A stretch of DNA of 19,006 nucleotides from Actinomycetes bacterium (GCA_027117675.1 JAJAYM010000228.1:1-19006); one strand, 5' to 3'; shown: positions 7,371 to 15,019, numbered from the stretch's first letter. Notes: generated by a model not told the origin, from the letters alone. Numbers and translations are program-made.

Positions 7371-7394
7371 ACGTGGCCGTAACGGGGCCAACGT
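7371..7394. repeat. Imperfect hairpin downstream of the hypothetical gene
   Basis: ACGTGGCC (7371-7378) pairs with GGCCAACGT (7386-7394) with one bulged A and a 7-nt loop. It lies 18 nt after the stop at 7352 and precedes the stronger hairpin at 7416-7448, so the two may act together at the end of the plus-strand transcript. Confidence 0.4.
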
Positions 7395-7415
7395 GGCGTT
7401 CGGCCGCCACCTCAG

Positions 7416-7448
7416 TGCACGATGACCACGTCACCTGGTCATCGTGCA
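7416..7448. terminator. Perfect 13-bp hairpin in a convergent gap, probable bidirectional terminator
   Basis: TGCACGATGACCA (7416-7428) and its exact reverse complement (7436-7448) flank a 7-nt loop. The stem may continue with CCTCAG and CTGAGG outside a 4-nt bulge. It lies between the stop codons of two convergent genes (7352 and 7463), the expected place for a shared terminator. No T-run is present, so it may stabilise ends or work with Rho or another factor. Confidence 0.6.
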
Positions 7449-7462
7449 GTCGCTGAGGCGGG

Positions 7463-8359
7463 TCAGGCGGGTGGCACCACGATGGTCCCCTCGGCCACCT
7501 TGACGACACTCCCGCTGACCTGAAGGCGCTGCAGCACACCGGACGTCACCTCACAGGCCAGGGTCAGCCGTGACGGGCGCGCCATCTCAACGCCCTGATC
7601 AACGGTCACCTCGTGACGTCCATCGGCAAAGTCACCCCTGGCCACGAGCAACGCGCCGAGGGCGAGCGCCGCCGAGCCGGTCGCTGGATCCTCTGGCGCG
7701 CCGATATCCCCCGCGAACATCCGCGCCAGGGCGTGCCGCCGGTCGGCGTCCCAGACGACGACGTAGACGCCGGTAGCTGGTTGCGGGTAGCAAAACTCCT
7801 CACGCAACACCGTCATGTCGGGCCGGCAACGAGCGAGGGCGTCCGGCTGCACGAACAGGACCGCGTAAGCGAGCCCAGTGCTGGCGATCCACACCTCGCT
7901 GTCGACGAGATCATCGTGGTCGAGCCCGACAGCTACCAGCGGCCGTTCCGCCGCGATTGGACCCGAGACCGTGGCTGGTCCGGCCGTCAAAGTGGCTCCC
8001 GTCGGGGTAACCGAGACTGGCAGCACCCCAACTCCACATTGCTGGCCCACCTGGCCCATGGGGATCTGACCAGTGTGTGCCAGCCACCATGCGGACCCGA
8101 CCGATGGATGGCCAGCGAACGGAACTTCGGAGCCGGGGGTGAAGATCCTCAGCACGTAGTCGGCGCCAGCAGCGCACTCGACCTCGGTGGGACGAAGCGG
8201 GAACGCCGTCTCCGAGAAGTTGAACTCGCGGGTGATCTGCAGCATCTGCTCATCGGTGAGCCCCTCGGCGTCCATCACCACCGCCAGCGGGTTGCCTGCG
8301 AACGGACGCTCGGTGAATACATCGAGAATGACGTAGGGAAGGGGGGCGAGATCAGACAC
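7463..8359 (-). CDS. PhzF-family (phenazine biosynthesis-like) isomerase/epimerase
   Basis: A 298-residue protein with the two-domain diaminopimelate-epimerase-like fold of the PhzF family. Family marks are DVFTERPFAGNPLAVV at 13-28, the catalytic Glu in FSETAF (Glu50), PFAGHPSVG at 80-88 and DPATGSAA at 224-231. The GTG at 8359 is chosen because GAAGGAG lies 5 nt upstream; an ATG 8 codons earlier (8383) has no ribosome site. Most PhzF relatives outside phenazine producers have unknown substrates, and no phenazine genes lie nearby, so phenazine synthesis should not be inferred. It is a single-gene minus-strand unit with its own promoter-like hexamer. Confidence 0.87.
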   Translation of the reverse strand: MSDLAPLPYVILDVFTERPFAGNPLAVVMDAEGLTDEQMLQITREFNFSETAFPLRPTEVECAAGADYVLRIFTPGSEVPFAGHPSVGSAWWLAHTGQIPMGQVGQQCGVGVLPVSVTPTGATLTAGPATVSGPIAAERPLVAVGLDHDDLVDSEVWIASTGLAYAVLFVQPDALARCRPDMTVLREEFCYPQPATGVYVVVWDADRRHALARMFAGDIGAPEDPATGSAALALGALLVARGDFADGRHEVTVDQGVEMARPSRLTLACEVTSGVLQRLQVSGSVVKVAEGTIVVPPA

Positions 8360-8386
8360 GGCTGCTCCTTCGGTGAGATGCATCGG

Positions 8387-8392
8387 ACGCTA
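8387..8392 (-). promoter_or_regulatory. Candidate -10 element for the PhzF-family gene
   Basis: The minus strand reads TAGCGT, predicting a start near 8380 and a leader of about 20 nt that contains the GAAGGAG ribosome site. It is only 16 bp from the divergent -10 candidate at 8409-8414. Confidence 0.45.
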
Positions 8393-8408
8393 GCAGCGGC
8401 CGCGCCGC

Positions 8409-8414
8409 TAACCT
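8409..8414 (+). promoter_or_regulatory. Candidate -10 element for a leaderless MgtE_N/CBS transcript
   Basis: TAACCT ends 6 nt before the GTG at 8421. No Shine-Dalgarno sequence lies between them, so the mRNA probably begins at or next to the start codon. Confidence 0.5.
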
Positions 8415-8420
8415 CTGGGT

Positions 8421-9686
8421 GTGAGCGCCCCCACCCGAGTCTTCATCGCCCGGCTAACCGGCGCTTCGGTCTTCGATCCCAGCGGTGACCAGCTCGGCAA
8501 GATCCGCGATGTCGTGGCGACGCTGCGGGAGGCCCCCCGCCCCCCACGCATCATCGGACTCGTCCTGGAGGTCCAGCCTCGGCGGCGGATTTTCGTGCCG
8601 ATGTCCCGGGTCACCTCAATAGACGCTGACGGCGTCGTCGTGGGCGGCCTGCTCAACCTGCGCCGGTTCGAGCCGCGTCCCGGTGAGCTCCTCGTGGTAG
8701 GTGAGCTCCTCGACTCCCCCGTGACACTTGTCGAGGACTCCACCTCTGTCACCCTGCTCGACGTCGGAATGGAGCAACTACGCACCCGCGACTGGGAGGT
8801 CGGCAAGGTTTACGTCCAGCGCAAGGGAAAGACGCTGCGCCGACGTGGTGTGCAGTTCGTCGCCGACTGGAACGAGATCACCGGGCTCTCACTTGGTGCG
8901 GACGATCAGGGAACCACGCGCCTGCTGGAGTCCTATGAGAAGTTGCGTCCAGCCGATCTCGCGCACGCCCTACGCTCGCTCAGCGACAAGAGGCGCTCGG
9001 ACGTCGTTGCGGCCCTTGGCGACGAAAGGCTCGCCGATGTGCTCGGCGAGATGGTTGAGGAAGAGTCGGTCGCAATCCTCACGGCCCTTGACGATGAGCG
9101 CGCTGCGGACGTCCTGGAAGAGATGGACCCAGACGACGCCGCCGACATCCTGCACGAGATTCCAGAAAGCACGCGCGCTCGGCTGCTCGAGCTGATGGAG
9201 CCGGACGAAGCTGAAGACGTGCGCATGCTGCTCAAGTACGACGAATACACCGCCGGCGGCATGATGACCCCGGAGCCGGTGATCTTGGCTCCCGACTCAA
9301 CGGTGGCTGAGGCCCTGGCTCGCATCCGCAACGCCGACCTCCCTCCGGCGCTCGCTGCGCAGGTCTACGTCGCGCGTCCACCGCTCGAGGTCCCAACTGG
9401 CCGCTATCTCGGCAGCGTCCACTTTCAACGCCTGCTCCGTGAGACGCCCAGCGCACTGGTTACCGAGGCAGTCGACTCCGAACTCGAGCCCTTGTCGCCG
9501 ACAGCCACCCTGCACGAGGTGACGAACGTGCTGGCGTCCTACAACCTGGTCGCCATCCCCATCGTTGACGAGAACGATCGGCTCCTCGGCGCCGTCACCG
9601 TAGATGACGTCATCGACCACATGCTGCCCGAGAACTGGCGCAACGCAGAGCCAACCTCCACCGCCGGGGGCTCCGATGGCCCGTGA
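8421..9686 (+). CDS. Soluble MgtE N-domain / CBS-domain protein
   Basis: A 421-residue protein that lacks the membrane domain of the MgtE magnesium channel. Residues 1-160 hold two PRC-barrel-like segments (GDQLGKIRDVV near 22-32 and DWEVGKVYVQ near 124-133). Residues 170-275 are an MgtE_N-type superhelix with repeated acidic helices (EEMDPDDAADILHEIP at 233-248). MMTPEPVIL at 281-289 opens a CBS pair that ends near 400. The GTG at 8421 follows a TANNNT hexamer by 6 nt. A similar protein (Rv1232c, as I recall) is encoded near mrp in mycobacteria. It overlaps the next gene, a DUF1003 membrane protein, by 11 nt, so the two may form a membrane-bound sensor or regulator, perhaps for magnesium or nucleotides. 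It should not be called a transporter on its own. Confidence 0.87.
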   Translation: MSAPTRVFIARLTGASVFDPSGDQLGKIRDVVATLREAPRPPRIIGLVLEVQPRRRIFVPMSRVTSIDADGVVVGGLLNLRRFEPRPGELLVVGELLDSPVTLVEDSTSVTLLDVGMEQLRTRDWEVGKVYVQRKGKTLRRRGVQFVADWNEITGLSLGADDQGTTRLLESYEKLRPADLAHALRSLSDKRRSDVVAALGDERLADVLGEMVEEESVAILTALDDERAADVLEEMDPDDAADILHEIPESTRARLLELMEPDEAEDVRMLLKYDEYTAGGMMTPEPVILAPDSTVAEALARIRNADLPPALAAQVYVARPPLEVPTGRYLGSVHFQRLLRETPSALVTEAVDSELEPLSPTATLHEVTNVLASYNLVAIPIVDENDRLLGAVTVDDVIDHMLPENWRNAEPTSTAGGSDGP

Positions 9687-10188
9687 ACGCAGGCGCAGCC
9701 GTCTCGACCAGCCACGCGGACCCCGGCGCGGAGTGCGCTCCCCCTACGACCCCGAGGCATTCGGCAAACTCTCCGAACGGATCAGTCGCGCCATCGGCTC
9801 GTGGCGGTTCATCTTTGGGATGACGGTGTTCGTCGCGTCCTGGATGCTGTGGAACTCGCTAGGCCCCCAGGACCTACGGTTCGACGAATGGCCGTTCATC
9901 GGCCTGACACTGATGCTGTCCCTGCAGGCGTCCTACGCGGCACCGCTCATCCTGCTCTCGCAGAATCGCCAGACGGACCGTGACCGCGTTCAGTACTGGG
10001 AGGATCGGGCCCGCATCGATCGAATCATCGCCGACGACGACTTCATCACCCGCGAGGTCTCATCGCTCCGGCTGGCCGTCAACGAGGTAGCCACCCGCGA
10101 CTTCGTCCGCGATCAGCTTCGCGACCTGCTCGATGATCTCGACGAGCGAGCCAAACCCAGAAACGGCGCCTCCGACTCAACCGGCTGA
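9676..10188 (+). CDS. DUF1003 membrane protein
   Basis: A 170-residue protein with a basic N-terminus (MARERRRSRL), two membrane helices at about 42-62 and 74-95, and a charged cytoplasmic helical tail. The segments FIFGMTVFVASWMLWN and SLQASYAAPLILLSQNRQ followed by DR are typical of the DUF1003 family. The ATG at 9676 lies inside the end of the MgtE_N/CBS gene (11-nt overlap) with a G-rich site upstream, indicating coupling. The frame is open from 9604, but the earlier ATG is inside the upstream gene. The function is unknown. Its 3' end overlaps the convergent permease gene by 12 nt. Confidence 0.87.
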   Translation: MARERRRSRLDQPRGPRRGVRSPYDPEAFGKLSERISRAIGSWRFIFGMTVFVASWMLWNSLGPQDLRFDEWPFIGLTLMLSLQASYAAPLILLSQNRQTDRDRVQYWEDRARIDRIIADDDFITREVSSLRLAVNEVATRDFVRDQLRDLLDDLDERAKPRNGASDSTG

Positions 10189-11538
10189 GGTACGCGCAAC
10201 CCTCGGGGCCCGCTCCAAGCTGCCGAACACCAACGTGGCCAGCGCCCCAACCACCAGCGCGAACCACGAGGCGGCCAACCAGGTGGGAGGGGTGAATCCG
10301 ATCAGTCCCTGCAACCAGATCCACAGATCGTTCCAACCGTTGACGTATCCCGGGTTCGCCAACTGATAGGCGACGAATCCAACGAGCCAACTACCGAACA
10401 TCGCAGGACGCAGCGGCGACGTCTCTGACAGATCCCAGCGCCCCCGCGAGACTACGAACCAATCGGAGATCAGCACTGCGACGAGCGGCAAAAACATCGA
10501 GCCGATCAGGAAGAGGAACGACTGGTACCCGCGCAGGTCGATCACTAATGCCAGCGAAGTTGCGATCACTCCTACGGCAGCCGACACCCAGCGGCGGTCG
10601 AGGTGGGGAGCCACGTTGTGCACCGACATCGTCGTCGAATAGACGTTCGCGAATGCCTCGTCCACCTCGTCAACGGTCAGAATGAGCAGTGCTATGACGC
10701 CAGCGGGAACCGCAAGCAGTCCGACGATGACATCGCCGTCAAGGTCGACCACCGTGGAGAACGCCACGACTCCTAGCGAGATGTAGGCGGTGGCGGCTAG
10801 CCCGTAGCCAACCCAAGCCCCGTAGAAAGATGCCTTCGCAGTACGCGAGTGACGGCTGTAATCGCCGATCAGCAGCGCGTAGGAGACACAGACAGCGATC
10901 ACGGTGTCGGTCGCGATCCCAAAGCCAGCCCAACCGCCCTCGGTGAACCCCGGCAGCGGCTCATTCAACAGTTGCACAAATAGGTAGATGGTGGCTGCCA
11001 GCACCAGCCAGATCACGACCTTGCGCAGCCAACGGACCGACCCGAGGGGAAGAACCGCCATCACGGTGGCGCCGACTCCGGCGAGCACAACCCAGAGGGG
11101 ACGCCACTGGTCGCCGGTGAGGGCGGTCGCCGCAGCAGCGATGATGATGATCTCGATGGTTCCCCACCCAATATTCTGGGCAATGTTCAGCACGGTTGGC
11201 ACCACCGAACCACGACGCCCGAACAAGCCGCGAAGCAGCACCATGCTCGGCGCACCCGTTCGCTGCGCAGGAATCGAAGCCGCACCCAGCAGCGCCGCAC
11301 CCAACAGGGCTCCGAGCCCGATGGCGGTAAAGGCAGCGAACAACGACATCGTCGTGCCGTCTTGGAACGGCGAAAGAACGAACAGCGCAGTGACCGGCCC
11401 AGTAAGGCTCACGCCCAGGTTGAACCAGAGGACTGTCTGATCCCACCAGCCCAGCGACCGCGCTGGCGAGAAGGTGAGGGTGAGCGGTGCCTCAACGCGT
11501 TCGCTCGTCCCCGACTGCACATCCGATGGCGACGTCAT
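10177..11538 (-). CDS. cytX: NCS1-family permease, probable thiamine-precursor (HMP) transporter
   Basis: A 453-residue polytopic membrane protein with about 12 hydrophobic segments. It opens with a short cytoplasmic N-terminus followed by SLGWWDQTVLWFNLGVSL, typical of nucleobase:cation symporter-1 proteins such as the cytosine permease CodB. The 5' leader is a TPP riboswitch, so the gene is controlled by thiamine pyrophosphate, which points to uptake of hydroxymethylpyrimidine or a related thiamine precursor (CytX type) rather than cytosine. The ATG at 11538 has GGAG 6 nt upstream, and that ribosome site lies inside the conserved 3' part of the aptamer. No thiamine-synthesis gene is in the window. 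The assignment to a specific substrate is an inference from the riboswitch. Confidence 0.87.
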   Translation of the reverse strand: MTSPSDVQSGTSERVEAPLTLTFSPARSLGWWDQTVLWFNLGVSLTGPVTALFVLSPFQDGTTMSLFAAFTAIGLGALLGAALLGAASIPAQRTGAPSMVLLRGLFGRRGSVVPTVLNIAQNIGWGTIEIIIIAAAATALTGDQWRPLWVVLAGVGATVMAVLPLGSVRWLRKVVIWLVLAATIYLFVQLLNEPLPGFTEGGWAGFGIATDTVIAVCVSYALLIGDYSRHSRTAKASFYGAWVGYGLAATAYISLGVVAFSTVVDLDGDVIVGLLAVPAGVIALLILTVDEVDEAFANVYSTTMSVHNVAPHLDRRWVSAAVGVIATSLALVIDLRGYQSFLFLIGSMFLPLVAVLISDWFVVSRGRWDLSETSPLRPAMFGSWLVGFVAYQLANPGYVNGWNDLWIWLQGLIGFTPPTWLAASWFALVVGALATLVFGSLERAPRVARTSAG

Positions 11539-11540
11539 CG

Positions 11541-11637
11541 CACTCTCCCTAAGCCGGCATTAACCGGACAGGTTCAGGCGGTCGGTGACCAGTCGTACTG
11601 GTCTCCCTCTCAGCCCCCAGTGGGCTCCCGCGGTGTG
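11541..11637 (-). ncRNA. TPP (thiamine pyrophosphate) riboswitch
   Basis: The minus strand carries the conserved aptamer blocks in order: GCGGGAGC, GGGCTGAGA, a variable hairpin GACCAGT-ACG-ACTGGTC, CCGCCTGAACCTG, then CCGG-TTAATG-CCGG and TTAGGGA. GCGG pairs with CCGC as P2, and the CCGG arms form the 3' hairpin. A TAGCGT hexamer upstream predicts transcription starting at about 11637, right at the aptamer's 5' edge. The Shine-Dalgarno sequence of the permease (AGGGAG, 11545-11550) is within the aptamer's last conserved block, so TPP binding should block translation directly. No separate terminator stem fits in the remaining leader. Confidence 0.93.
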
Positions 11638-11643
11638 TCGGCA

Positions 11644-11649
11644 ACGCTA
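11644..11649 (-). promoter_or_regulatory. Candidate -10 element for the TPP riboswitch-permease transcript
   Basis: The minus strand reads TAGCGT, the same hexamer found upstream of the PhzF-family and htrA genes. A start about 7 nt downstream falls at the first paired bases of the riboswitch. Confidence 0.5.
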
Positions 11650-11799
11650 CGCCGCCCACAGCGACCGCTCCAGCCGGGGGTGCAAACCGCCGACAACCCC
11701 AAGGTGAAGACTCCACTGTCGGCGAGTCGTAAGACCGTCGCCGGCGCCGCTAGGCCAACCGGTGGGCAGGCGTTGCCCTCCCCGCGCCACGAGCGCACG

Positions 11800-13494
11800 A
11801 TGCGACGGCGTCTCGGCGAGGTGCTGGTCAGCCATGGCGTCATTGACGAAACTCAGCTCGATGAACTGCTCGCCGAGCAGGCTGCGCTGCGACCAGCGGA
11901 CGGCGTTGGGCGGCTGCGACTCGGACATCTGGTCGTCGCACGCGCACTAGGCACCGAGGAACAGGTAGCCGAGGCCCTCGGTGACTTGCTGGCCCTCGAC
12001 GTCGTTGACCTGTCGACCGAGCCGGTCGACCCCACGGTGGCACAACTCATCCCCCGATCGATGGCCGAACGATTTGGATTGATCGTCCTGGCGCGGGAGG
12101 CGACCGGCCTTCGCTTGGCGGCCTCCGACCCGACCAACGTCCTGGCCCTCGACGACGTCCGCATCCACACCCGCGAACGCTCACTGCACGTCGTCGTCGC
12201 GACCCCGACCCAGATCGCCGTTCAGATCAAACGCGTGTGGTCGATCGGTGATGACGCGGCGGACGCCGTGCAGCTGCTTTCCATCGAGCATGACGAGAGC
12301 GACGACGACGACGACAACGCCGATCAGACGCCAACGGTGCGGCTTCTCGACGCTCTCCTAGGTGATGCCGTGCGCGGTGGTGCTAGCGACATTCACGTCG
12401 AACCTCAGCGCGATGCCGTTCGGATTCGCTACCGCATCGACGGGCTGCTGCGCGACATGATGACCGTCCCGCGCAACGCCGGCCCAAGCATGATCAGCCG
12501 ACTAAAGATCATCTCTGGGCTCGACATCTCGGAGCGACGCATACCCCAGGACGGACGGACCCGAATCAGCGTGGACGGAACGGCGATCGATGCCCGCGTG
12601 AGCACCCTACCTGCCATCCACGGCGAGAAGGTGGTGATCCGGCTGCTGACGACGACTGAGCACGTACCGGGCCTGGACTCGATCGGCCTGCTCCCCGAGC
12701 AGCTCGACACCCTGCAGCGGTCCCTCAACGTGTCGCAGGGACTCATCTTGATCACCGGTCCAACCGGGTCAGGCAAGACCAACACGCTGTACGCGGCGAT
12801 CAGCCAAGTGATCACCCCCGAGCGCAACGTGGTCACGCTCGAGGACCCGGTCGAGATACAGCTTCCAGGCATCACTCAGGTGAACGTCAACCTCCGGAGC
12901 GGGATGACCTTCGCCACAGGTCTGCGTGCCATCCTCCGCCAAGACCCAGATGTCATTCTCGTCGGCGAGATCCGCGACAAGGAGACCGCAGAGTTGGCTC
13001 TACGCGCCTCGTTGACAGGGCACCTCGTCCTCAGCACGGTGCACACCAACGGTGCCGCGCAGGCGCTGACCCGACTGGTCGACATGGAGATTCCACCGTT
13101 CCTCGTGGCGTCATCACTGAACCTGGTCGTTGCCCAACGGCTGCTGCGCTGCATCTGTGGTGGGTGTAGCGAACCCCATGAGCCCAGCGACGACATCCTC
13201 GCGTCACTGTCGGTCGATCGTGCCACCCTCGTCGGCGCCAACCCTCGTCGAGGAACAGGTTGCCTCAAGTGTGGCATGACGGGCTACCGCGGCAGACTGG
13301 GCGCCTTCGAGGTACTTCCGGTCACCGCTGGAGTTCGGCGAGCCTTTGCCCACGACCCCACCGAGCAGACCCTGCTCGACAGCGACCACTTCATCACTCT
13401 CCAAGAGGCAGCGCTCCGACATGCCGCTTCAGGGCGCACCACTTTTGAGGAAGTGCTCCGCGTGACACAGGTGGATGCCCCCCAGCTCGGCTGA
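11800..13494 (+). CDS. Type IV pilus / type II secretion assembly ATPase (PilB/GspE family)
   Basis: A 564-residue traffic ATPase. Residues 1-145 are an MshEN-type N-domain that opens with MRRRLGEVLVSHGVIDETQLDELL. A very acidic linker follows at 164-173, with five consecutive Asp. The core has ASDIHVEP at 195-202, Walker A GPTGSGKT at 320-327, the Asp box TLEDPVE at 346-352, Walker B DVILVGEIRD at 384-393 and a His box (STVHTN, 412-417). The zinc-type pairs CGGC (453-456) and CLKC (488-491) mark it as PilB/GspE rather than PilT. The ATG at 11800 is chosen because PilB proteins normally begin this way; the frame is open far upstream into the permease leader, and no clear ribosome site is seen. 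No pilin, PilC, PilM or peptidase gene is adjacent, so its partners must lie elsewhere or be absent. Confidence 0.88.
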   Translation: MRRRLGEVLVSHGVIDETQLDELLAEQAALRPADGVGRLRLGHLVVARALGTEEQVAEALGDLLALDVVDLSTEPVDPTVAQLIPRSMAERFGLIVLAREATGLRLAASDPTNVLALDDVRIHTRERSLHVVVATPTQIAVQIKRVWSIGDDAADAVQLLSIEHDESDDDDDNADQTPTVRLLDALLGDAVRGGASDIHVEPQRDAVRIRYRIDGLLRDMMTVPRNAGPSMISRLKIISGLDISERRIPQDGRTRISVDGTAIDARVSTLPAIHGEKVVIRLLTTTEHVPGLDSIGLLPEQLDTLQRSLNVSQGLILITGPTGSGKTNTLYAAISQVITPERNVVTLEDPVEIQLPGITQVNVNLRSGMTFATGLRAILRQDPDVILVGEIRDKETAELALRASLTGHLVLSTVHTNGAAQALTRLVDMEIPPFLVASSLNLVVAQRLLRCICGGCSEPHEPSDDILASLSVDRATLVGANPRRGTGCLKCGMTGYRGRLGAFEVLPVTAGVRRAFAHDPTEQTLLDSDHFITLQEAALRHAASGRTTFEEVLRVTQVDAPQLG

Positions 13495-13505
13495 GACTGC
13501 GCACG

Positions 13506-13511
13506 TAGCAT
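13506..13511 (+). promoter_or_regulatory. Candidate -10 element for a leaderless mrp transcript
   Basis: TAGCAT ends 6 nt before the mrp ATG at 13518, in the 23-bp gap after the ATPase gene. GAAGG also lies in this gap, but it abuts the start codon and is too close to act as a ribosome site. Confidence 0.5.
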
Positions 13512-13517
13512 GAAGGT

Positions 13518-14651
13518 ATGCCCGTCAACCTCGATGCCGTCCAGGCCGCACTTGCCACGGTCAAGGACCCAGAGATTCACCAGCCGATTACCGACCTCGG
13601 AATGGTCAAGTCAGTCGACGCAGACGCCTCCGGACGGGTCGCCGTCGAGATTTACCTCACCGTCGCCGGCTGCCCCATGCGCGATCGCATCACCACTGAT
13701 GTCACCAACGCCGTTGCGGCGGTCTCCGGCGTCACCGACGTCTCGGTCGTTCTCGATGTGATGAGCGACGAACAACGTCAGTCGATGACGCAGAAGCTCC
13801 GGGGTGGTCAGGCCGAACGTGAGATTCCCTTTGCCAAGGCCGACTCGCTCACCCGAGTGTTCGCTGTCGCGTCCGGCAAAGGTGGCGTCGGAAAGTCGTC
13901 AGTGACGGTGAATCTCGCCGCTGCAATGGCGGCGGACGGTCTGTCGGTCGGCGTCGTCGATGCCGACATTTACGGCCACTCAATTCCGCGCATGCTCGGG
14001 GTCGATGGACGACCGACGCAGGTCGAGGGGCTGATCATGCCGCCCCAGTCATACGGCGTGAGGGTGATTTCCATTGGCATGTTCACCGCTGGAAACACTC
14101 CGGTGGTGTGGCGAGGACCCATGCTCCACCGGGCCCTGCAACAATTCCTTGCCGATGTCTGGTGGGGCGACCTCGATGTCCTGCTCATGGACCTGCCTCC
14201 GGGAACCGGCGACATCGCCATCTCGTCGGCCCAACTAGTGCCCAACGCCGAATTGCTCGTGGTCACGACGCCACAACAGGCGGCGGCGGAGGTGGCCGAG
14301 CGAGCCGGAACGATTGCTCTGCAGACCCATCAACGGGTGGCTGGGGTGATCGAGAACATGGCGTGGCTACCGTGCCCACACTGCGACGAGCGTGTTGAGG
14401 TCTTCGGATCCGGTGGCGGCGAGCAAGTGGCGTCCGGGCTGAGCCGTTCCCTCGGCGCGACGGTGCCGCTACTCGGAGCTGTGCCGATCGATATGCGGCT
14501 CCGGGCGGGCGGCGACAGCGGTCATCCGCTGGTCCTCACCGATCCAGACGCGCCAGCTGCGGTCACCCTGAAAGAGATTGCAACCAGACTGGGACGCCGT
14601 GAGCGCGGCTTGCTCGGGAAGTCACTGACGCTCACCCCGAACCGCGGCTGA
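13518..14651 (+). CDS. mrp: Mrp/ApbC Fe-S cluster carrier ATPase
   Basis: A 377-residue cytoplasmic P-loop protein. Residues 1-85 are a MIP18/DUF59 domain (KDPEIHQPITDLGMV at 16-30, GCPMRD at 51-56). Residues 115-360 are the Mrp/NBP35 ATPase, with GKGGVGKS at 120-127, DADIYGHS at 148-155, MDLPPGTGD at 224-232 and the cluster-binding pair CPHC at 286-289. It is expected to bind and transfer Fe-S clusters to target proteins. The length and domain order are normal. Its stop codon is 3 nt from the convergent tatB stop, with no space for a terminator. It follows the pilus-type ATPase by 23 nt but appears to have its own promoter. Confidence 0.93.
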   Translation: MPVNLDAVQAALATVKDPEIHQPITDLGMVKSVDADASGRVAVEIYLTVAGCPMRDRITTDVTNAVAAVSGVTDVSVVLDVMSDEQRQSMTQKLRGGQAEREIPFAKADSLTRVFAVASGKGGVGKSSVTVNLAAAMAADGLSVGVVDADIYGHSIPRMLGVDGRPTQVEGLIMPPQSYGVRVISIGMFTAGNTPVVWRGPMLHRALQQFLADVWWGDLDVLLMDLPPGTGDIAISSAQLVPNAELLVVTTPQQAAAEVAERAGTIALQTHQRVAGVIENMAWLPCPHCDERVEVFGSGGGEQVASGLSRSLGATVPLLGAVPIDMRLRAGGDSGHPLVLTDPDAPAAVTLKEIATRLGRRERGLLGKSLTLTPNRG

Positions 14652-14654
14652 CCC

Positions 14655-14993
14655 TCACGTGGTGTCGGAGTCGAACGTCGGACGCGCGGGCGGCTTGCCA
14701 TCGGCGCCTTCGGAACCGTTTGCGGCGTTACGCACATCCTGAACTTCGTCGTCGATCGGGTCGAAAAGGTTGCGCTTGACGAACGTCCGAGGGTCGAGCT
14801 CCTTGATGTTCAGATCGCCGAGTTCGGGGCCGAGAGAGTTCTTCAGGTCCTGACGGGCGCCGCTGGCCATCTTGCGCACCTCACGCAGCAGCCGGACGGC
14901 GTCGGCCGCAAGACCTGGCAGCTTGTCTGGTCCGAATATCAACAGTGCGAGAACCACGATGGCGATGATCTCCCACACGTTGATGTCGAACAC
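14655..14993 (-). CDS. tatB: Twin-arginine translocase subunit TatB
   Basis: A 112-residue protein with one N-terminal membrane helix (about 5-20), the hinge FGPDKLPGLA at 20-29 and an amphipathic helix to about 55, followed by a polar tail rich in Asp, Pro and Gly. This is the TatA/B layout. TatB is favoured over TatA because the gene directly follows htrA, as in mycobacteria. The GTG at 14993 starts 26 nt after the htrA stop; the ribosome site is weak (GGGG). With TatC (not in the window) it forms the receptor complex for folded proteins carrying twin-arginine signals. Confidence 0.88.
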   Translation of the reverse strand: MFDINVWEIIAIVVLALLIFGPDKLPGLAADAVRLLREVRKMASGARQDLKNSLGPELGDLNIKELDPRTFVKRNLFDPIDDEVQDVRNAANGSEGADGKPPARPTFDSDTT

Positions 14994-15019
14994 GGCCCCA
15001 GAGTAGGCCAGCGCGGGGA

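Noticed and set aside
7463..8359. Phenazine biosynthesis cluster
   Set aside because: Only a PhzF-family protein is present, with no other phz genes; the family is widespread with unrelated roles.
7613..8488. Plus-strand 291-codon open frame antisense to the PhzF-family gene
   Set aside because: It runs through the divergent promoter region and into the next gene in a different frame; no motif supports it.
8421..9686. Call as an MgtE magnesium transporter
   Set aside because: No membrane helices are present; only the regulatory domains are shared.
11362..11799. Upstream extension of the PilB-type ATPase frame through the riboswitch and into the permease gene
   Set aside because: The frame is open by chance. 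The extra 146 residues are Arg/Pro-rich with no domain, and the PilB N-terminus begins at 11800.
12288..12320. GAC repeat run resembling a microsatellite
   Set aside because: It is five or so Asp codons in the acidic linker of the ATPase, so protein composition explains it.
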